Source of the DNA: 2-01-FULL-50-23 sp964509695
Lineage (GTDB): Bacteria > Patescibacteriota > Microgenomatia > UBA1400 > MFAQ01
Direction: 5' to 3'
Assembly (NCBI GenBank): GCA_964509695.1
Contig: CAZDXN010000005.1
Location: forward strand, 1-50,691
DNA: 50,691 bases
Shown here piece by piece: positions 41,834 through 49,624 of the stretch. The translations under genes were made by a program, and so were the position numbers. A model generated the notes under the pieces. It was not told where the DNA came from, searched no databases, and saw nothing but the letters and a program-made list of their open reading frames with translations. Each line of letters opens with the position of its first letter. Positions within the stretch are counted from its first letter, which is position 1.

Positions 41834-42789
41834 TTGAACACCTCCTCTACATCCTCATCCCACTTATCCTTGGGTAATTTATTTACCAAACTTTTAAACT
41901 TCAATTCATCAAAGATCGCCATCACTGCCTCCCGATTATAGTCGGCCAACTCACAATCTTTCCACGAAAGTTTGATTGGAGTTTCTTTGTTGATCGTTGC
42001 CAACTTCTTCGAAAGAAAGGCAGACTCTTTGCCATCTTCCATCAATTTCTTAACCCGTGGAGTGACTTTTATCTGATCCAATTTTTCATAAATTTCCTCA
42101 ATTGATTCAGCCTGTTCCAACAATTTTGTCGCCGTCACCTGACCCACCCCGGGAACGCCCTTGATATTATCAGAGGCATCTCCCATCAGGGCTTTTAGGT
42201 CAATTATCTGTTTCGGTGTCAAACCATATTTTGCCTTCACCGCCGTCTCATCAAATATCGACACCCCTCTATCTTTAGAAAACGCTCCGCCGCCAGATGG
42301 TAGATACACTACTACCCGATCGTCTTCAACCAATTGAAGTGCATCCCGATCCCCCGTTACAATCACCACCTGCACATTCTCGTTTTGAGTTTTTTCAGTT
42401 TTGAGTTTTCGAGTTTTTTGCAACGCTTGCGTTGCCAGTGTTCCAATCACATCATCGGCTTCATAATTTGTTACCCCGAACTGAGGAATATTCAACGCTG
42501 TCACAATTTCTTTAGTTCGATCAATTTGATCTACCAGCTCCTGATCCGTTTCTGCCCGCCCCGCCTTGTACTCTGCATATTGTTCCGTTCTGAAAGTTTT
42601 TTTACCTACATCCCAGGCAATCGCGACATAGCCCGGAGACAATTTTTCGAGAGCCGAAAGTAGCATCGAGGTGAAACCATACACCGCTCCGACCACTTCG
42701 CCTGCCGGCGTCGTGAACCGTGGATACCCATGATAGGCCCGATGCAACAATGAATTTCCGTCGATGAGAACTAGTCTTTTCCTTTCCAC
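41830..42789 (-). CDS. 5'-3' exonuclease (Pol I N-domain type)
   Basis: A 319-residue FEN/5' nuclease equal to the N-terminal domain of DNA polymerase I, here free-standing. The acidic motifs are LIDGNSLLHRAY near 6, YEADDVIGTLA near 113, VTGDRDALQLV near 143 and LMGDASDNIKGVPGVG near 190 (helix-hairpin-helix). It removes RNA primers and flaps. Residues about 125-138 (KTRKLKTEKTQNEN) are encoded by the ACTCAA micro-repeat at 42381-42420. It overlaps the ftsH stop by 19 nt. Confidence 0.93.
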   Translation of the reverse strand: MERKRLVLIDGNSLLHRAYHGYPRFTTPAGEVVGAVYGFTSMLLSALEKLSPGYVAIAWDVGKKTFRTEQYAEYKAGRAETDQELVDQIDRTKEIVTALNIPQFGVTNYEADDVIGTLATQALQKTRKLKTEKTQNENVQVVIVTGDRDALQLVEDDRVVVYLPSGGGAFSKDRGVSIFDETAVKAKYGLTPKQIIDLKALMGDASDNIKGVPGVGQVTATKLLEQAESIEEIYEKLDQIKVTPRVKKLMEDGKESAFLSKKLATINKETPIKLSWKDCELADYNREAVMAIFDELKFKSLVNKLPKDKWDEDVEEVFK

Positions 42790-44684
42790 GCGGCTTTTTT
42801 TACCTCCATAATTTTGTCGAATTCTTCCTGTTCCACTGTCTCCACCTCCAATAGTTTCTTTACCAACTTATCCATTTTTTGTCGGTTTTCCTTCACCATC
42901 TTCTCGGCCAGTTTATAGCCATCGTCCACCAATCTTTTAACTTCATCATCAATCTTCCCCTGCATTACATCAGACACCTTGTACGGCTCTCCGTACGCCC
43001 TTCCCCAGTCACTGCTTTCATACATTGGTGACATGGCAATCGGTCCGAGTTTACTCATTCCAAAATCGGCCACCATCGCCCGGGCGATTCTGGTCGCTCT
43101 TTCAATGTCATTACTCGCACCCCCGGTCAATTCATTAAAGATAATCTTTTCCGCCGCCCGGCCTCCAAGCATGACCGCGATCTGGTCTTTCAGCTCGGAC
43201 TCGGTCTGCTGATATTTATCGGTATCCGGCCGGCTCATGGTATACCCGAGCGCCATCCCCCTGGAGACGATACTCACCCGATGGATCGGGTCGGCTCCGG
43301 GCAACATATGTCCCACTACCGCGTGGCCCGCCTCATGATAGGCTGTCATTTCTCTTTCGCGCGGACTCTGCAAGCGTTTCTTCTCCGGTCCAAGTTTTAC
43401 TTTGGTCGCTGCCTCCTCCAAATCTTCCTCAATAATTTCTTTTCTATCGGTCCGTGCCGCCGTGATTGCCGCCTCATTGAGCATGTTCTCAATATCCGCC
43501 CCGGAAAATCCAACTGTTCGTTTGGCGATTTTTTCCCAATTGACGTTCTTGGCAAATGGTTTTCCCACGGCGTGAATTTTCATAATCGCTTGTCTACCTT
43601 CGATGTCCGGTAAGTCCAGCACCACTCTCCGGTCAAAACGCCCGGGGCGAATCAGGGCCGGGTCCAAGACATCCGGTCGATTGGTTGCTCCCAAGACAAT
43701 CACATTATCATTTGCCGTAAACCCATCCATCTCGACGAGAATCTGATTTAGAGTTTGGTCCCTTTCGTCATGCCCCCCCATCATTCCCATTCCCCGCATC
43801 CTTCCGATCGCGTCTAGTTCATCAATAAAAATAATTGACGGGGACGTCTTCTTCGCCGTCTCAAACAAATCCCGTACCCGGCTTGCTCCCACTCCAACGA
43901 GCATTTCCATAAATTCAGATCCCGCCATCGAGAAAAACGGCACGCCCGCTTCCCCAGCTACCGCTTTGGCGAGCAAGGTCTTACCCACTCCCGCCGGCCC
44001 GACGAGCAGGACCCCCTTTGGCGTTCTCGCCCCCAGGTCACGGTATTTTTTCGGATGTTTCAAAAAGTCCACCACTTCTTCCAGTTCCTTCTTTGCTTCA
44101 TCTACTCCGGCCACGTCGGAAAACTTGATCGACTGCTTTCCCTTCGCGAACAATTTCGCTTTGCTCTTTCCGATTCCAAACATCATGTCCCCTCCACCTC
44201 CGCGCCGACGCATCAGGAAGAACATCAACGCTCCAAAGGCCAGAATCGGTAGGACCAACGACACCACACTCCCAATGATCTGGGTGAAAGCCATTGATGA
44301 AACTTCGACTTTCACTTTTGAAGGATCGATATCCGCTTTTTGCAAAGTATCGATGAAACTACTGCCTTCTTCTTTGCGGGATAGTTTTAACTTTGGAATA
44401 TTTTTGTCGTCGGTTGGATAAAACAAGGCAATTTCGTCCCCCCGAATCTCCACATGCTCTACATTTCCGGATTTAATTTCCGTAATCGCGCTCGTCAGAG
44501 GAATCTCCTCGACTATTCCGGAGTTCTTGGTCAAAAGGAAAATTAACTCCGGCAAGAACAGAAACAAGATCAGACCCCAAATCACCAACCGCCTCAAATT
44601 CAAGTTCAGCTTAAATTCATACTTCTTTACTTCAGGCGCCTTATCCTGAGGCTGTGTTTTTTTTCCTCCCTCTTTCGTAGCCAT
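42771..44684 (-). CDS. ftsH: ATP-dependent zinc metalloprotease FtsH
   Basis: A membrane AAA protease of about 637 residues from MATKEGGK. TAGAAT lies 8 nt before that ATG; the open frame runs 15 codons further upstream. Two membrane helices are near 30-50 and 140-160. Walker A is LLVGPAGVGKTLLAKA near 225, Walker B IIFIDELDAIG near 285, the second region of homology near 332 (NRPDVLDPALIRPGRFDR), and the zinc site YHEAGHAVVGH near 450. It degrades membrane and regulatory proteins. It is followed by the overlapping exonuclease gene. Confidence 0.96.
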   Translation of the reverse strand: MATKEGGKKTQPQDKAPEVKKYEFKLNLNLRRLVIWGLILFLFLPELIFLLTKNSGIVEEIPLTSAITEIKSGNVEHVEIRGDEIALFYPTDDKNIPKLKLSRKEEGSSFIDTLQKADIDPSKVKVEVSSMAFTQIIGSVVSLVLPILAFGALMFFLMRRRGGGGDMMFGIGKSKAKLFAKGKQSIKFSDVAGVDEAKKELEEVVDFLKHPKKYRDLGARTPKGVLLVGPAGVGKTLLAKAVAGEAGVPFFSMAGSEFMEMLVGVGASRVRDLFETAKKTSPSIIFIDELDAIGRMRGMGMMGGHDERDQTLNQILVEMDGFTANDNVIVLGATNRPDVLDPALIRPGRFDRRVVLDLPDIEGRQAIMKIHAVGKPFAKNVNWEKIAKRTVGFSGADIENMLNEAAITAARTDRKEIIEEDLEEAATKVKLGPEKKRLQSPREREMTAYHEAGHAVVGHMLPGADPIHRVSIVSRGMALGYTMSRPDTDKYQQTESELKDQIAVMLGGRAAEKIIFNELTGGASNDIERATRIARAMVADFGMSKLGPIAMSPMYESSDWGRAYGEPYKVSDVMQGKIDDEVKRLVDDGYKLAEKMVKENRQKMDKLVKKLLEVETVEQEEFDKIMEVKKAAWKGKD

Positions 44685-44718
44685 TGAAATTGATTCTACC
44701 CCATTCCCCCCTCCGTAG

Positions 44719-45057
44719 CTATCGAACAATAGTCCCCGGCTTTATCTTCTCCGAGAGAAAAATCATCGCCGCGCCATCTTCGCCATCAGTCATAATCACC
44801 ATCCCAGCCGATTCTTCCTCACCCATTTTCTTCGGCGCCAGATTCACCACCACCGGCACCATCTTTCCCACCAAATCTTCCGGCTTATACCACTTTCTGA
44901 TTCCAGAAAACAAAATCCTCTTTCCAACCTCCTCGCCCAAATCAATTTCGTAACGGATCAACTTCTCACTCCAGTCCGGCGCCGACGCCTCCACGATCAA
45001 ACCCGCTCGAATATCCAACTTTGCAAACTCATCGTAAGAAATATCTGCTTTTATCAT
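44719..45057 (-). CDS. tRNA-binding domain protein (Trbp111/MetRS C-domain type)
   Basis: A 112-residue OB-fold protein. It reads FAKLDIRAGLIVEASAPDW at the N-terminus, KWYKPEDLVGKMVPVVVNLAP near 56 and SAGMVIMTDGEDG near 83, the pattern of Trbp111, CsaA and the MetRS C-terminal domain, which bind tRNA non-specifically. It could assist a synthetase lacking this domain. It starts 1 nt into the trpS stop region, so it is translationally coupled to trpS. Confidence 0.93.
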   Translation of the reverse strand: MIKADISYDEFAKLDIRAGLIVEASAPDWSEKLIRYEIDLGEEVGKRILFSGIRKWYKPEDLVGKMVPVVVNLAPKKMGEEESAGMVIMTDGEDGAAMIFLSEKIKPGTIVR

Positions 45058-46055
45058 CAGTCAAACTTAATTTTCATCGCTTCTTTCATCTGACCGACAA
45101 TTTCTGAAGCAATCACCGAAACCTTCCTTGACCCCTCCAAAGCTGACGCCATCAACTCACTCTTCATCTTTTCTGCCTCCAGCCGCTTCTCTCGTATCGG
45201 CGCCAAGACCTTGTTCATCGCCACAAACAATTTTTCCTTTACCGCGACATCCCCCACCGTGCCCTTGACATATCTTGCCTTTAGCTCATCGACTTCTTCT
45301 TTGTTGTCATTAAATAGATCGTGATAAACAAAAGCCACATTTCCCTCGACCGTGCCCGGGTCAGTCGCATGGATTCGCGCCGGGTCAGTGTAGACCTTCA
45401 TAATTTTTTCTCTCAATGTTTTCTCGTCATCAGCCAAATATATTCCATTTCCCAAACTCTTCCCCATCTTCTCATTGCCGTCAATTCCCGGTACATTCTT
45501 CTCAACACCAAACAGAGCCTTGGGTTCATTCAGCACCTTACATTTATATGTCTCATTAAATTTTCTGGCCAGATCGCGGGTACTTTCGATCATCGGCGCT
45601 TGGTCCTTGCCCACCGGCACTAGATCGGCATTGACGCACAATATGTCTCCCGCCTGATGGATCGGGTACATAAAAAATCCCAAAGGCGTGCTCTTTTCCA
45701 TGTCCTTTTGTTTTAGTTCCGTTTTTATCGTCGGATTATGGGAAATTTGCTGAATCGTGGCAAAGTTGGCCAGATAGACAAAAATCTCGTGGATCTGAGG
45801 CACCTCACTTTGGATAAAGACCGTCGACTTACCAAAATCGATTCCCACAGCATAGTAGTCGCACAGCAATTCGCCAATACTTTGCTTCACCTTCTGGGGG
45901 TTTTCAAAGTTGTCGGTGAGAGCCTGAACATTGGCAATCATCACGAATTGGTCATATTCATCCTGAAGCTTCACCCGGTTTATCAATGACCCAATATAAT
46001 GACCAATGTGCAGCTTCCCCGTCGGCCTATCCCCCGTCAATATTCTTTTCTTCAT
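45057..46055 (-). CDS. trpS: tryptophanyl-tRNA synthetase
   Basis: A 332-residue bacterial TrpRS. Motifs are GKLHIGHYIG near residue 13 (HIGH), GDILCVNADLVPVGKDQ near 132 and the KMSKS loop GNEKMGKSLGNGI near 195. The length is normal. TAGAAT (46062-46067) lies 6 nt before the ATG, so the message is probably leaderless and no T-box is seen here. The tRNA-Met gene lies just upstream on the same strand. Confidence 0.96.
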   Translation of the reverse strand: MKKRILTGDRPTGKLHIGHYIGSLINRVKLQDEYDQFVMIANVQALTDNFENPQKVKQSIGELLCDYYAVGIDFGKSTVFIQSEVPQIHEIFVYLANFATIQQISHNPTIKTELKQKDMEKSTPLGFFMYPIHQAGDILCVNADLVPVGKDQAPMIESTRDLARKFNETYKCKVLNEPKALFGVEKNVPGIDGNEKMGKSLGNGIYLADDEKTLREKIMKVYTDPARIHATDPGTVEGNVAFVYHDLFNDNKEEVDELKARYVKGTVGDVAVKEKLFVAMNKVLAPIREKRLEAEKMKSELMASALEGSRKVSVIASEIVGQMKEAMKIKFD

Positions 46056-46105
46056 ATCCCTATTCTACCTGCTAACTGATTACTGTAAACTGCCGACTCT
46101 CTAGG

Positions 46106-46177
46106 TAGCGGGGGCGGGAGTCGAACCCGCAACCTCAGCCTTATGATGACTTTGCTCTGCCATTGAGCTACCCCGCC
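46106..46177 (-). tRNA. tRNA-Met (CAU), elongator type
   Basis: A 72-nt cloverleaf: acceptor GGCGGGG/CCCCGCT, D arm GCTC/GAGC, anticodon loop ATCATAA (anticodon CAU) on a stem of AAGTC/GGCTG, T arm GCGGG-TTCGACT-CCCGC and discriminator A. CC but not the final A follows. G1-U72 pairing and the stem lacking GGG pairs argue against an initiator. A tRNA-Ile (UAU) at 48,782 makes a lysidine-type Ile reading less likely. Confidence 0.92.
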
Positions 46178-46193
46178 GAACTTGCCTATTTTA

Positions 46194-46733
46194 TCATTCT
46201 ATGCGTGCCTGGGCCAAACCAGCCATCCAACCCCGCATCTTTCGAAGTAAGTCCAAGCCCCTCCTCACCCTAATTCGAATTACCCCGTGGTAATTATCAG
46301 AGTTGGCGTAAACTTTTATTTGTTTCACCTTCTGAAAAAATGGTTTCCGAAATTGAGATAGATCGACTTCAAGCAATTCCGCCCAATATTTCTCCATTTC
46401 GTGAACCCTTTCCTCGTATGCCTCATTAGCCGTCACCCTAAACAACAAGCCGTCTCTCTTTATTTCCAAAGACTTAACCAACCAGTAAACATAAAACTTC
46501 GCCATTTTCGGGTCGAGAGTAGCTAGTCCTAAGGTTGATTCATCGGGGTGTTTAAAACCTTCCGCCCAATACAAGGCTATTCCAACCAAAAAAAGTTCTC
46601 TGGAAGTCAACTTACCGATATCCACAACTCCCTGATTGTGCAAACTTTTTTCATGTAATAATCTTTTTACGGTTCTATCTGCCTGATACCTCTTTCTTCC
46701 CTCCTGAAGTTTATTAAATAAGATCTTACCCAT
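46194..46733 (-). CDS. LAGLIDADG-like/YWAEG family protein, possible regulator
   Basis: About 179 residues from the ATG giving MGKILFNKL, chosen because TTGACA-17-GTAAAT ends 6 nt upstream; the open frame continues 15 codons further. The N-terminus is basic and may be a DNA-binding helix. The core has FLVGIALYWAEGFKHPDES near 64, ATLDPKMAKFYVYWL near 90 and an end-to-end pattern YWAELLEVDLSQFRKPFFQ near 138. This is similar to a widespread bacterial family related to the LAGLIDADG fold. It lies beside a group I intron and could be a former homing endonuclease, but it is outside the intron and on the other strand. Confidence 0.65.
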   Translation of the reverse strand: MGKILFNKLQEGRKRYQADRTVKRLLHEKSLHNQGVVDIGKLTSRELFLVGIALYWAEGFKHPDESTLGLATLDPKMAKFYVYWLVKSLEIKRDGLLFRVTANEAYEERVHEMEKYWAELLEVDLSQFRKPFFQKVKQIKVYANSDNYHGVIRIRVRRGLDLLRKMRGWMAGLAQARIE

Positions 46734-46744
46734 ATATCCATTTA

Positions 46745-46768
46745 CCCATAAATAACCCGAATTGTCAA
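46745..46768 (-). promoter_or_regulatory. -35/spacer of the YWAEG-family gene promoter
   Basis: TTGACA (46763-46768) lies 17 nt from GTAAAT (46740-46745), which is 6 nt before the ATG at 46733. The -35 overlaps the -35 of the divergent tRNA promoter. Confidence 0.65.
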
Positions 46769-46790
46769 GCTTAATCAAGCATGGTAAAAT
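46762..46790 (+). promoter_or_regulatory. promoter of the intron-containing tRNA
   Basis: TTGTCA (46762-46767), a 17-nt spacer and an extended -10 TGGTAAAAT (hexamer 46785-46790) predict a start near 46797, about 15 nt before the tRNA 5' end. It shares 5 bp with the divergent promoter. Confidence 0.7.
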
Positions 46791-46811
46791 AAGCAGGTTC
46801 CTTACAACTTT

Positions 46812-47078
46812 TGCGGGGGGGAGGTAAGTATCTCGCGAGGCTCAATTGGGCGCATCAGCGGGTAACTGCTGATTAAACTCCTGGCTGTATCGGTGAAACC
46901 CTGATTCGCAGGACAACGCCGAGGGAAGTCTCCATCAATTGGTGGATGACCCCGTAGAGACTATACGCCGGGCCCCAGACATTTAGTCTGGGTGAAGACA
47001 TAGTCCGACACTCCGAGTAATCGGAGAAACTGAATACATAATCTCGCTTAACCGGGGGGCGTAACCCCGGCCCCGCAA
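46812..47078 (+). tRNA. divergent tRNA-fMet (CAU)-like gene split by a group I intron
   Basis: The exons 46812-46842 and 47037-47078 join to a cloverleaf like the bacterial initiator: acceptor TGCGGGG/CCCCGCA, D stem GAGG/TCTC, anticodon stem CGAGG/TCTCG with loop CTCATAA (anticodon CAU), variable CTTAA, T stem CCGGGG/CCCCGG and discriminator A. It aligns along its length with E. coli tRNA-fMet. It is unusual in three ways. The D loop is short and lacks GG, the T loop is GGCGTAA instead of TTCRANT, and the 3' CCA is incomplete. A strong promoter lies just upstream. It could be functional, degenerate or specialised. Confidence 0.55.
46843..47036 (+). other. group I intron in the tRNA anticodon loop
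   Basis: All core helices can be drawn: P1 GCTC/GGGC with a U-G pair at the 5' splice site, P2 ATCAGC/GCTGAT, P3 CCTGGC/GCCGGG, P4 TCGGTG/CGCCGA, P5 CCTG/CAGG, P6 with TCCATC/GGTGGA, P7 GACTA/TAGTC, P8 CCCAGAC/GTCTGGG and P9 CTCCGA/TCGGAG. The R and S consensus blocks read AGAGACTATACG and GAAGACATAGTCC. The ends are set by the tRNA reading. The last intron base would then be A rather than the usual G, so the 3' boundary is uncertain. There is no ORF inside. Confidence 0.85.
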
Positions 47079-47080
47079 CA

Positions 47081-47467
47081 CTATCTGAGCAGATTCAACC
47101 ACTTCTGCCAATTTGGCTCATCAACGTCCTCCTGTTCTTGAGTTCTTGAGTTCTTGAGTTCTAGGGTTCTTCCCATCACCACCACTGTTTCGCCCTCTTT
47201 TTGCATATTCAGGTCATTTCTGGCGACTTTCTCCAGATATTCCGGCGTCTGGATCTCGACCCACTTCCGCTTCAGCTCTTCCCCGCGGGACTGCTCCATT
47301 GCCAGAATCTGCCTAGCCTCATCAATCCGTCTATAAGCCAGCCTCAATTCCAGCACACCGTTGCCCAAAGTCCACGAAAGATAGATCCCCACTCCCAAGG
47401 CTAACAGTTTCAGCCGTTTTCCCCCCTTTATACCTTCCTTGACACGCGCACGTTTAGCTTGTATCAT
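47081..47467 (-). CDS. ftsB: FtsB/DivIC-like septum formation initiator
   Basis: A 128-residue bitopic protein: a basic N-terminus (RARVKEGIKGGKRLK), one membrane helix at about 22-42, then a coiled coil (LRLAYRRIDEARQILAMEQSRGEELKRK, abbreviated here to its first residues LRLAYRRIDE) and TPEYLEKVARNDLNMQKEGE near 74, the signature end of DivIC/FtsB proteins that bridge the division complex. The C-terminal ELKNSRTQEQED is encoded by the ACTCAAG micro-repeat (47133-47170). It overlaps nothing but ends 2 nt after the tRNA on the other strand. Confidence 0.82.
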   Translation of the reverse strand: MIQAKRARVKEGIKGGKRLKLLALGVGIYLSWTLGNGVLELRLAYRRIDEARQILAMEQSRGEELKRKWVEIQTPEYLEKVARNDLNMQKEGETVVVMGRTLELKNSRTQEQEDVDEPNWQKWLNLLR

Positions 47468-47508
47468 ACAACCTGTAATATATTTACTATAGTTAGTTTA
47501 CCAATCTC

Positions 47509-48384
47509 ATGGACCAAAACCAAACCGATCTCGCCCAAAGCATCAAGAGCTTCAAACAAGAGCTCGAAAGCCAAGGTCGAGCCTCAGCTACTATTCTAGC
47601 CTACACCAAGGATATCGAACAAATTGCTACTTTCTTGAAAAAAGATGGTAAGCTCACCGCAGGCTCAATCACTTCCGAAGATATTGACGCTTTCAAAGCT
47701 GATCTCGATGGCAAGCAGTATACTGCCAAGTCCATCAGCCGCAAGCTCAACTCCATCAAAGCCTTCTTCCGCTTCCTCAAGAGCCAGAATCTGGTCGATT
47801 TCAATCCCGCCGTTAGTGTCAGTCACCCCAAGTATGACTTGAAGCCTCCACGAGTCCTCAGCAAGCTCGAGTACCGCGCCCTCCGCGATGCCTGCCGCAC
47901 CGATCCTCGCATCTCCGCCATTGTCGAACTCCTTCTCCAGACCGGCATGCGTATCTCCGAGCTCGCCAATCTTGCCGTAGCCGACCTCGACCTCACCGGC
48001 AACAAAATCACCATCAAAGCCTACGAGTCCCATCCCGAGCGCGAGATTCCTCTCAATACCGCCGCCAAAACCGCTCTGGAGGCCTACCTCGTCCAACGGC
48101 CCAAGGGTGGAGCCAAGAACGTCTTCATTACCAAGACCGGCAATCCTTTTCTTGTTCGTAACATCCGCTCCAGTATCGACCGTTTCTTTACCCTCTCCGG
48201 TATCAAGACCGCCAAGGTCAACGATCTTCGTCACACCTTTATCGCCCAACAGCTCATGGCTGGCACTCCTCTCGTCTACGTTTCGAAACTCGCCGGCCAC
48301 AAACGCCTTAGTACCACCGAAAAATACCTGGAATTCATCACCGAAAAAGGTAGCAAAGAGAAGCTCCGTCTCGAGGAGTTATAA
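47509..48384 (+). CDS. tyrosine recombinase (XerC/D-like)
   Basis: A 291-residue phage-integrase-family recombinase. The N-terminal SAM-like core-binding domain covers residues 5-95. The catalytic set is visible as LLQTGMRISELANL near 147 (Arg), TKTGNPF near 205 region (beta-hairpin Lys), NDLRHTFIAQQLM near 237 (His-x-x-Arg type, DLRHTF) and LAGHKRLSTTEKYLEF near 263 (His/Arg and nucleophile Tyr). The length suits the chromosome-dimer resolvase family. Codon use is plainer and more GC-rich in the middle. It is divergent from ftsB. A tRNA-Ile lies 400 nt downstream, but no attachment repeats are visible. Confidence 0.9.
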   Translation: MDQNQTDLAQSIKSFKQELESQGRASATILAYTKDIEQIATFLKKDGKLTAGSITSEDIDAFKADLDGKQYTAKSISRKLNSIKAFFRFLKSQNLVDFNPAVSVSHPKYDLKPPRVLSKLEYRALRDACRTDPRISAIVELLLQTGMRISELANLAVADLDLTGNKITIKAYESHPEREIPLNTAAKTALEAYLVQRPKGGAKNVFITKTGNPFLVRNIRSSIDRFFTLSGIKTAKVNDLRHTFIAQQLMAGTPLVYVSKLAGHKRLSTTEKYLEFITEKGSKEKLRLEEL

Positions 48385-48390
48385 GCCGCG

Positions 48391-48738
48391 TCACTTCCCT
48401 CTCGTCAATTTCTCCAATCCCGACAGGGTTACTTTTGATAAAAACCCCAAAACGTCCGATAACTTCGGCAGACTCCCAATCGCTACCGAGAGCCAACCGC
48501 TTGAGGACCGCCGGCTATCTTCGATCACCAGTAGAGCTGTATTGACGTGATTTACCTCCAAAACCTCCCCCGTCTCCTCATCCTCAATATATATCGTCAC
48601 CGGATTTCCGCTCTTTCCAATATTTAGCTGTCCGGAAATGGCCAGGCCCGAGGGCAGCGAAAACATCTCGTCCTCGACCTGATCCAAAATCGGCGAATCA
48701 AAAAGCATTTTATCGGTCTGAACCTTTGGTCTTCTCAT
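48391..48738 (-). CDS. hypothetical protein, 115 residues
   Basis: The start MRRPKVQTDK is chosen because TATAAT lies 8 nt upstream; the frame is open two codons further. It is acidic in the middle, with DSPILDQVEDEMFSLPSG near 15 and YIEDEETGEVLEVNHVNTALLVIEDSR near 50 (shown in part), a repeated beta pattern, and no membrane helix. No family is recognised. It is convergent with the recombinase gene, 6 nt apart. Confidence 0.65.
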   Translation of the reverse strand: MRRPKVQTDKMLFDSPILDQVEDEMFSLPSGLAISGQLNIGKSGNPVTIYIEDEETGEVLEVNHVNTALLVIEDSRRSSSGWLSVAIGSLPKLSDVLGFLSKVTLSGLEKLTRGK

Positions 48739-48781
48739 TCCCACCGATTATATACCAGCGTGGTGATAAAATACGCCTAAC

Positions 48782-48856
48782 GGGCGACTAGCTTAATGGT
48801 AGAGCGGACGTCTTATACACGTCTGGTTCCAGGTTCGAGCCCTGGGTCGCCCACCA
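48782..48856 (+). tRNA. tRNA-Ile (UAU)
   Basis: A canonical cloverleaf: acceptor GGGCGAC/GTCGCCC, D arm GCTT/GAGC, anticodon stem GACGT/ACGTC with loop CTTATAC (anticodon UAU), T arm CCAGG-TTCGAGC-CCTGG, discriminator A and encoded CCA. UAU reads the Ile codon AUA directly. Most bacteria use a CAU tRNA modified to lysidine for that codon. A -10 TAAAAT lies about 9 nt before the 5' end. Confidence 0.93.
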
Positions 48857-49576
48857 ACCACCAAACAATTCATTTTCTTGTTGCTGATAGATTCTCTCGA
48901 TAGCTTCGACATTCTCTTCTGGTGTATTTATTTCCCTCAAAGCGACATACATTTCTCTGTATTTATCTACCCCAAAGGTTTGCAAAAGATACTTAGAGAA
49001 AGAGGCGCTAAACGGAACCACTATTCTATTCGGCAAGCTACCAAACCCATCTAAATTGATTACACCAACCAGACTTTTTGGCATTTGACCCCTCTGCTCT
49101 CGACACCAATCATCGATGAATTTAAGTTCTCCCTCTTCCAACAGCTTTCTTCCAAAGACTATATCGTCCACCGCAATTGCCAATCCTTCCTGCATAAATG
49201 ACGTCGATACCATCTCCAAATTTTTTCTCAGTTTCTTATTGTCCCAAGTGTCCAGTTCAACCTCCCATGAATATGGCTTCGCCCAAGTATGAGCTACCAG
49301 ATGGGTTGTTTCGTGGGGAAAGTGGACATCGTCACTAGGGATCCAATATCTGTATATAGTCATATCCCCGAATCTCGCGCTGGCACGACTAATACTGTGG
49401 TGCGGGTCGGCGTTCTGCTTCCCCTCTCTGGAATCAAACACCTCAATTTTGGCTTGGTTTAATTTGCCAATATCGGTTTTCAGATAATCACAAATTCTAA
49501 CCAGATCTTTTTCTTGAGCCAATTGAAATATCTTCTTATCTTCAATAGTATATGTGCCGTGAAAATTACAAATCAT
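48788..49576 (-). CDS. metalloprotease-like protein running into tRNA-Ile antisense
   Basis: A 262-residue ORF starting MICNFHGTYT, with TAGACT 6 nt before the ATG. The motif FPHETTHLVAH near residue 88 resembles HExxH-type zinc peptidases (HETTH), and an acidic SFMQEGLAIAVDD near 127 could supply a third ligand, as in gluzincins. The last 20 or so residues (from WWATQGSNLEP) are antisense to the tRNA-Ile gene, so the natural C-terminus may have been lost or replaced. It is convergent with the tRNA. The substrate is unknown. Confidence 0.65.
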   Translation of the reverse strand: MICNFHGTYTIEDKKIFQLAQEKDLVRICDYLKTDIGKLNQAKIEVFDSREGKQNADPHHSISRASARFGDMTIYRYWIPSDDVHFPHETTHLVAHTWAKPYSWEVELDTWDNKKLRKNLEMVSTSFMQEGLAIAVDDIVFGRKLLEEGELKFIDDWCREQRGQMPKSLVGVINLDGFGSLPNRIVVPFSASFSKYLLQTFGVDKYREMYVALREINTPEENVEAIERIYQQQENELFGGWWATQGSNLEPDVYKTSALPLS

Positions 49577-49624
49577 ACATTTAGTCTACATCTTTTCCCG
49601 TCGCTCGATTTCCGCCTCATCCTA

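Noticed and set aside
46106..46177. tRNA-Ile2 with lysidine instead of tRNA-Met
   Set aside because: A UAU tRNA-Ile is present nearby, so elongator Met is the simpler reading. It remains an alternative.
46812..47078. Reading the exons as tRNA-Lys (CUU), with the 3' splice after the G of CTCG
   Set aside because: This gives a good loop (CTCTTAA) and the usual terminal G, but destroys the anticodon stem and leaves no room for a T arm. The fMet reading keeps all stems.
47509..48856. Recombinase plus tRNA-Ile as an integrated element with attachment sites
   Set aside because: No repeat of the tRNA 3' end is visible in the window and the recombinase looks like the housekeeping Xer type.
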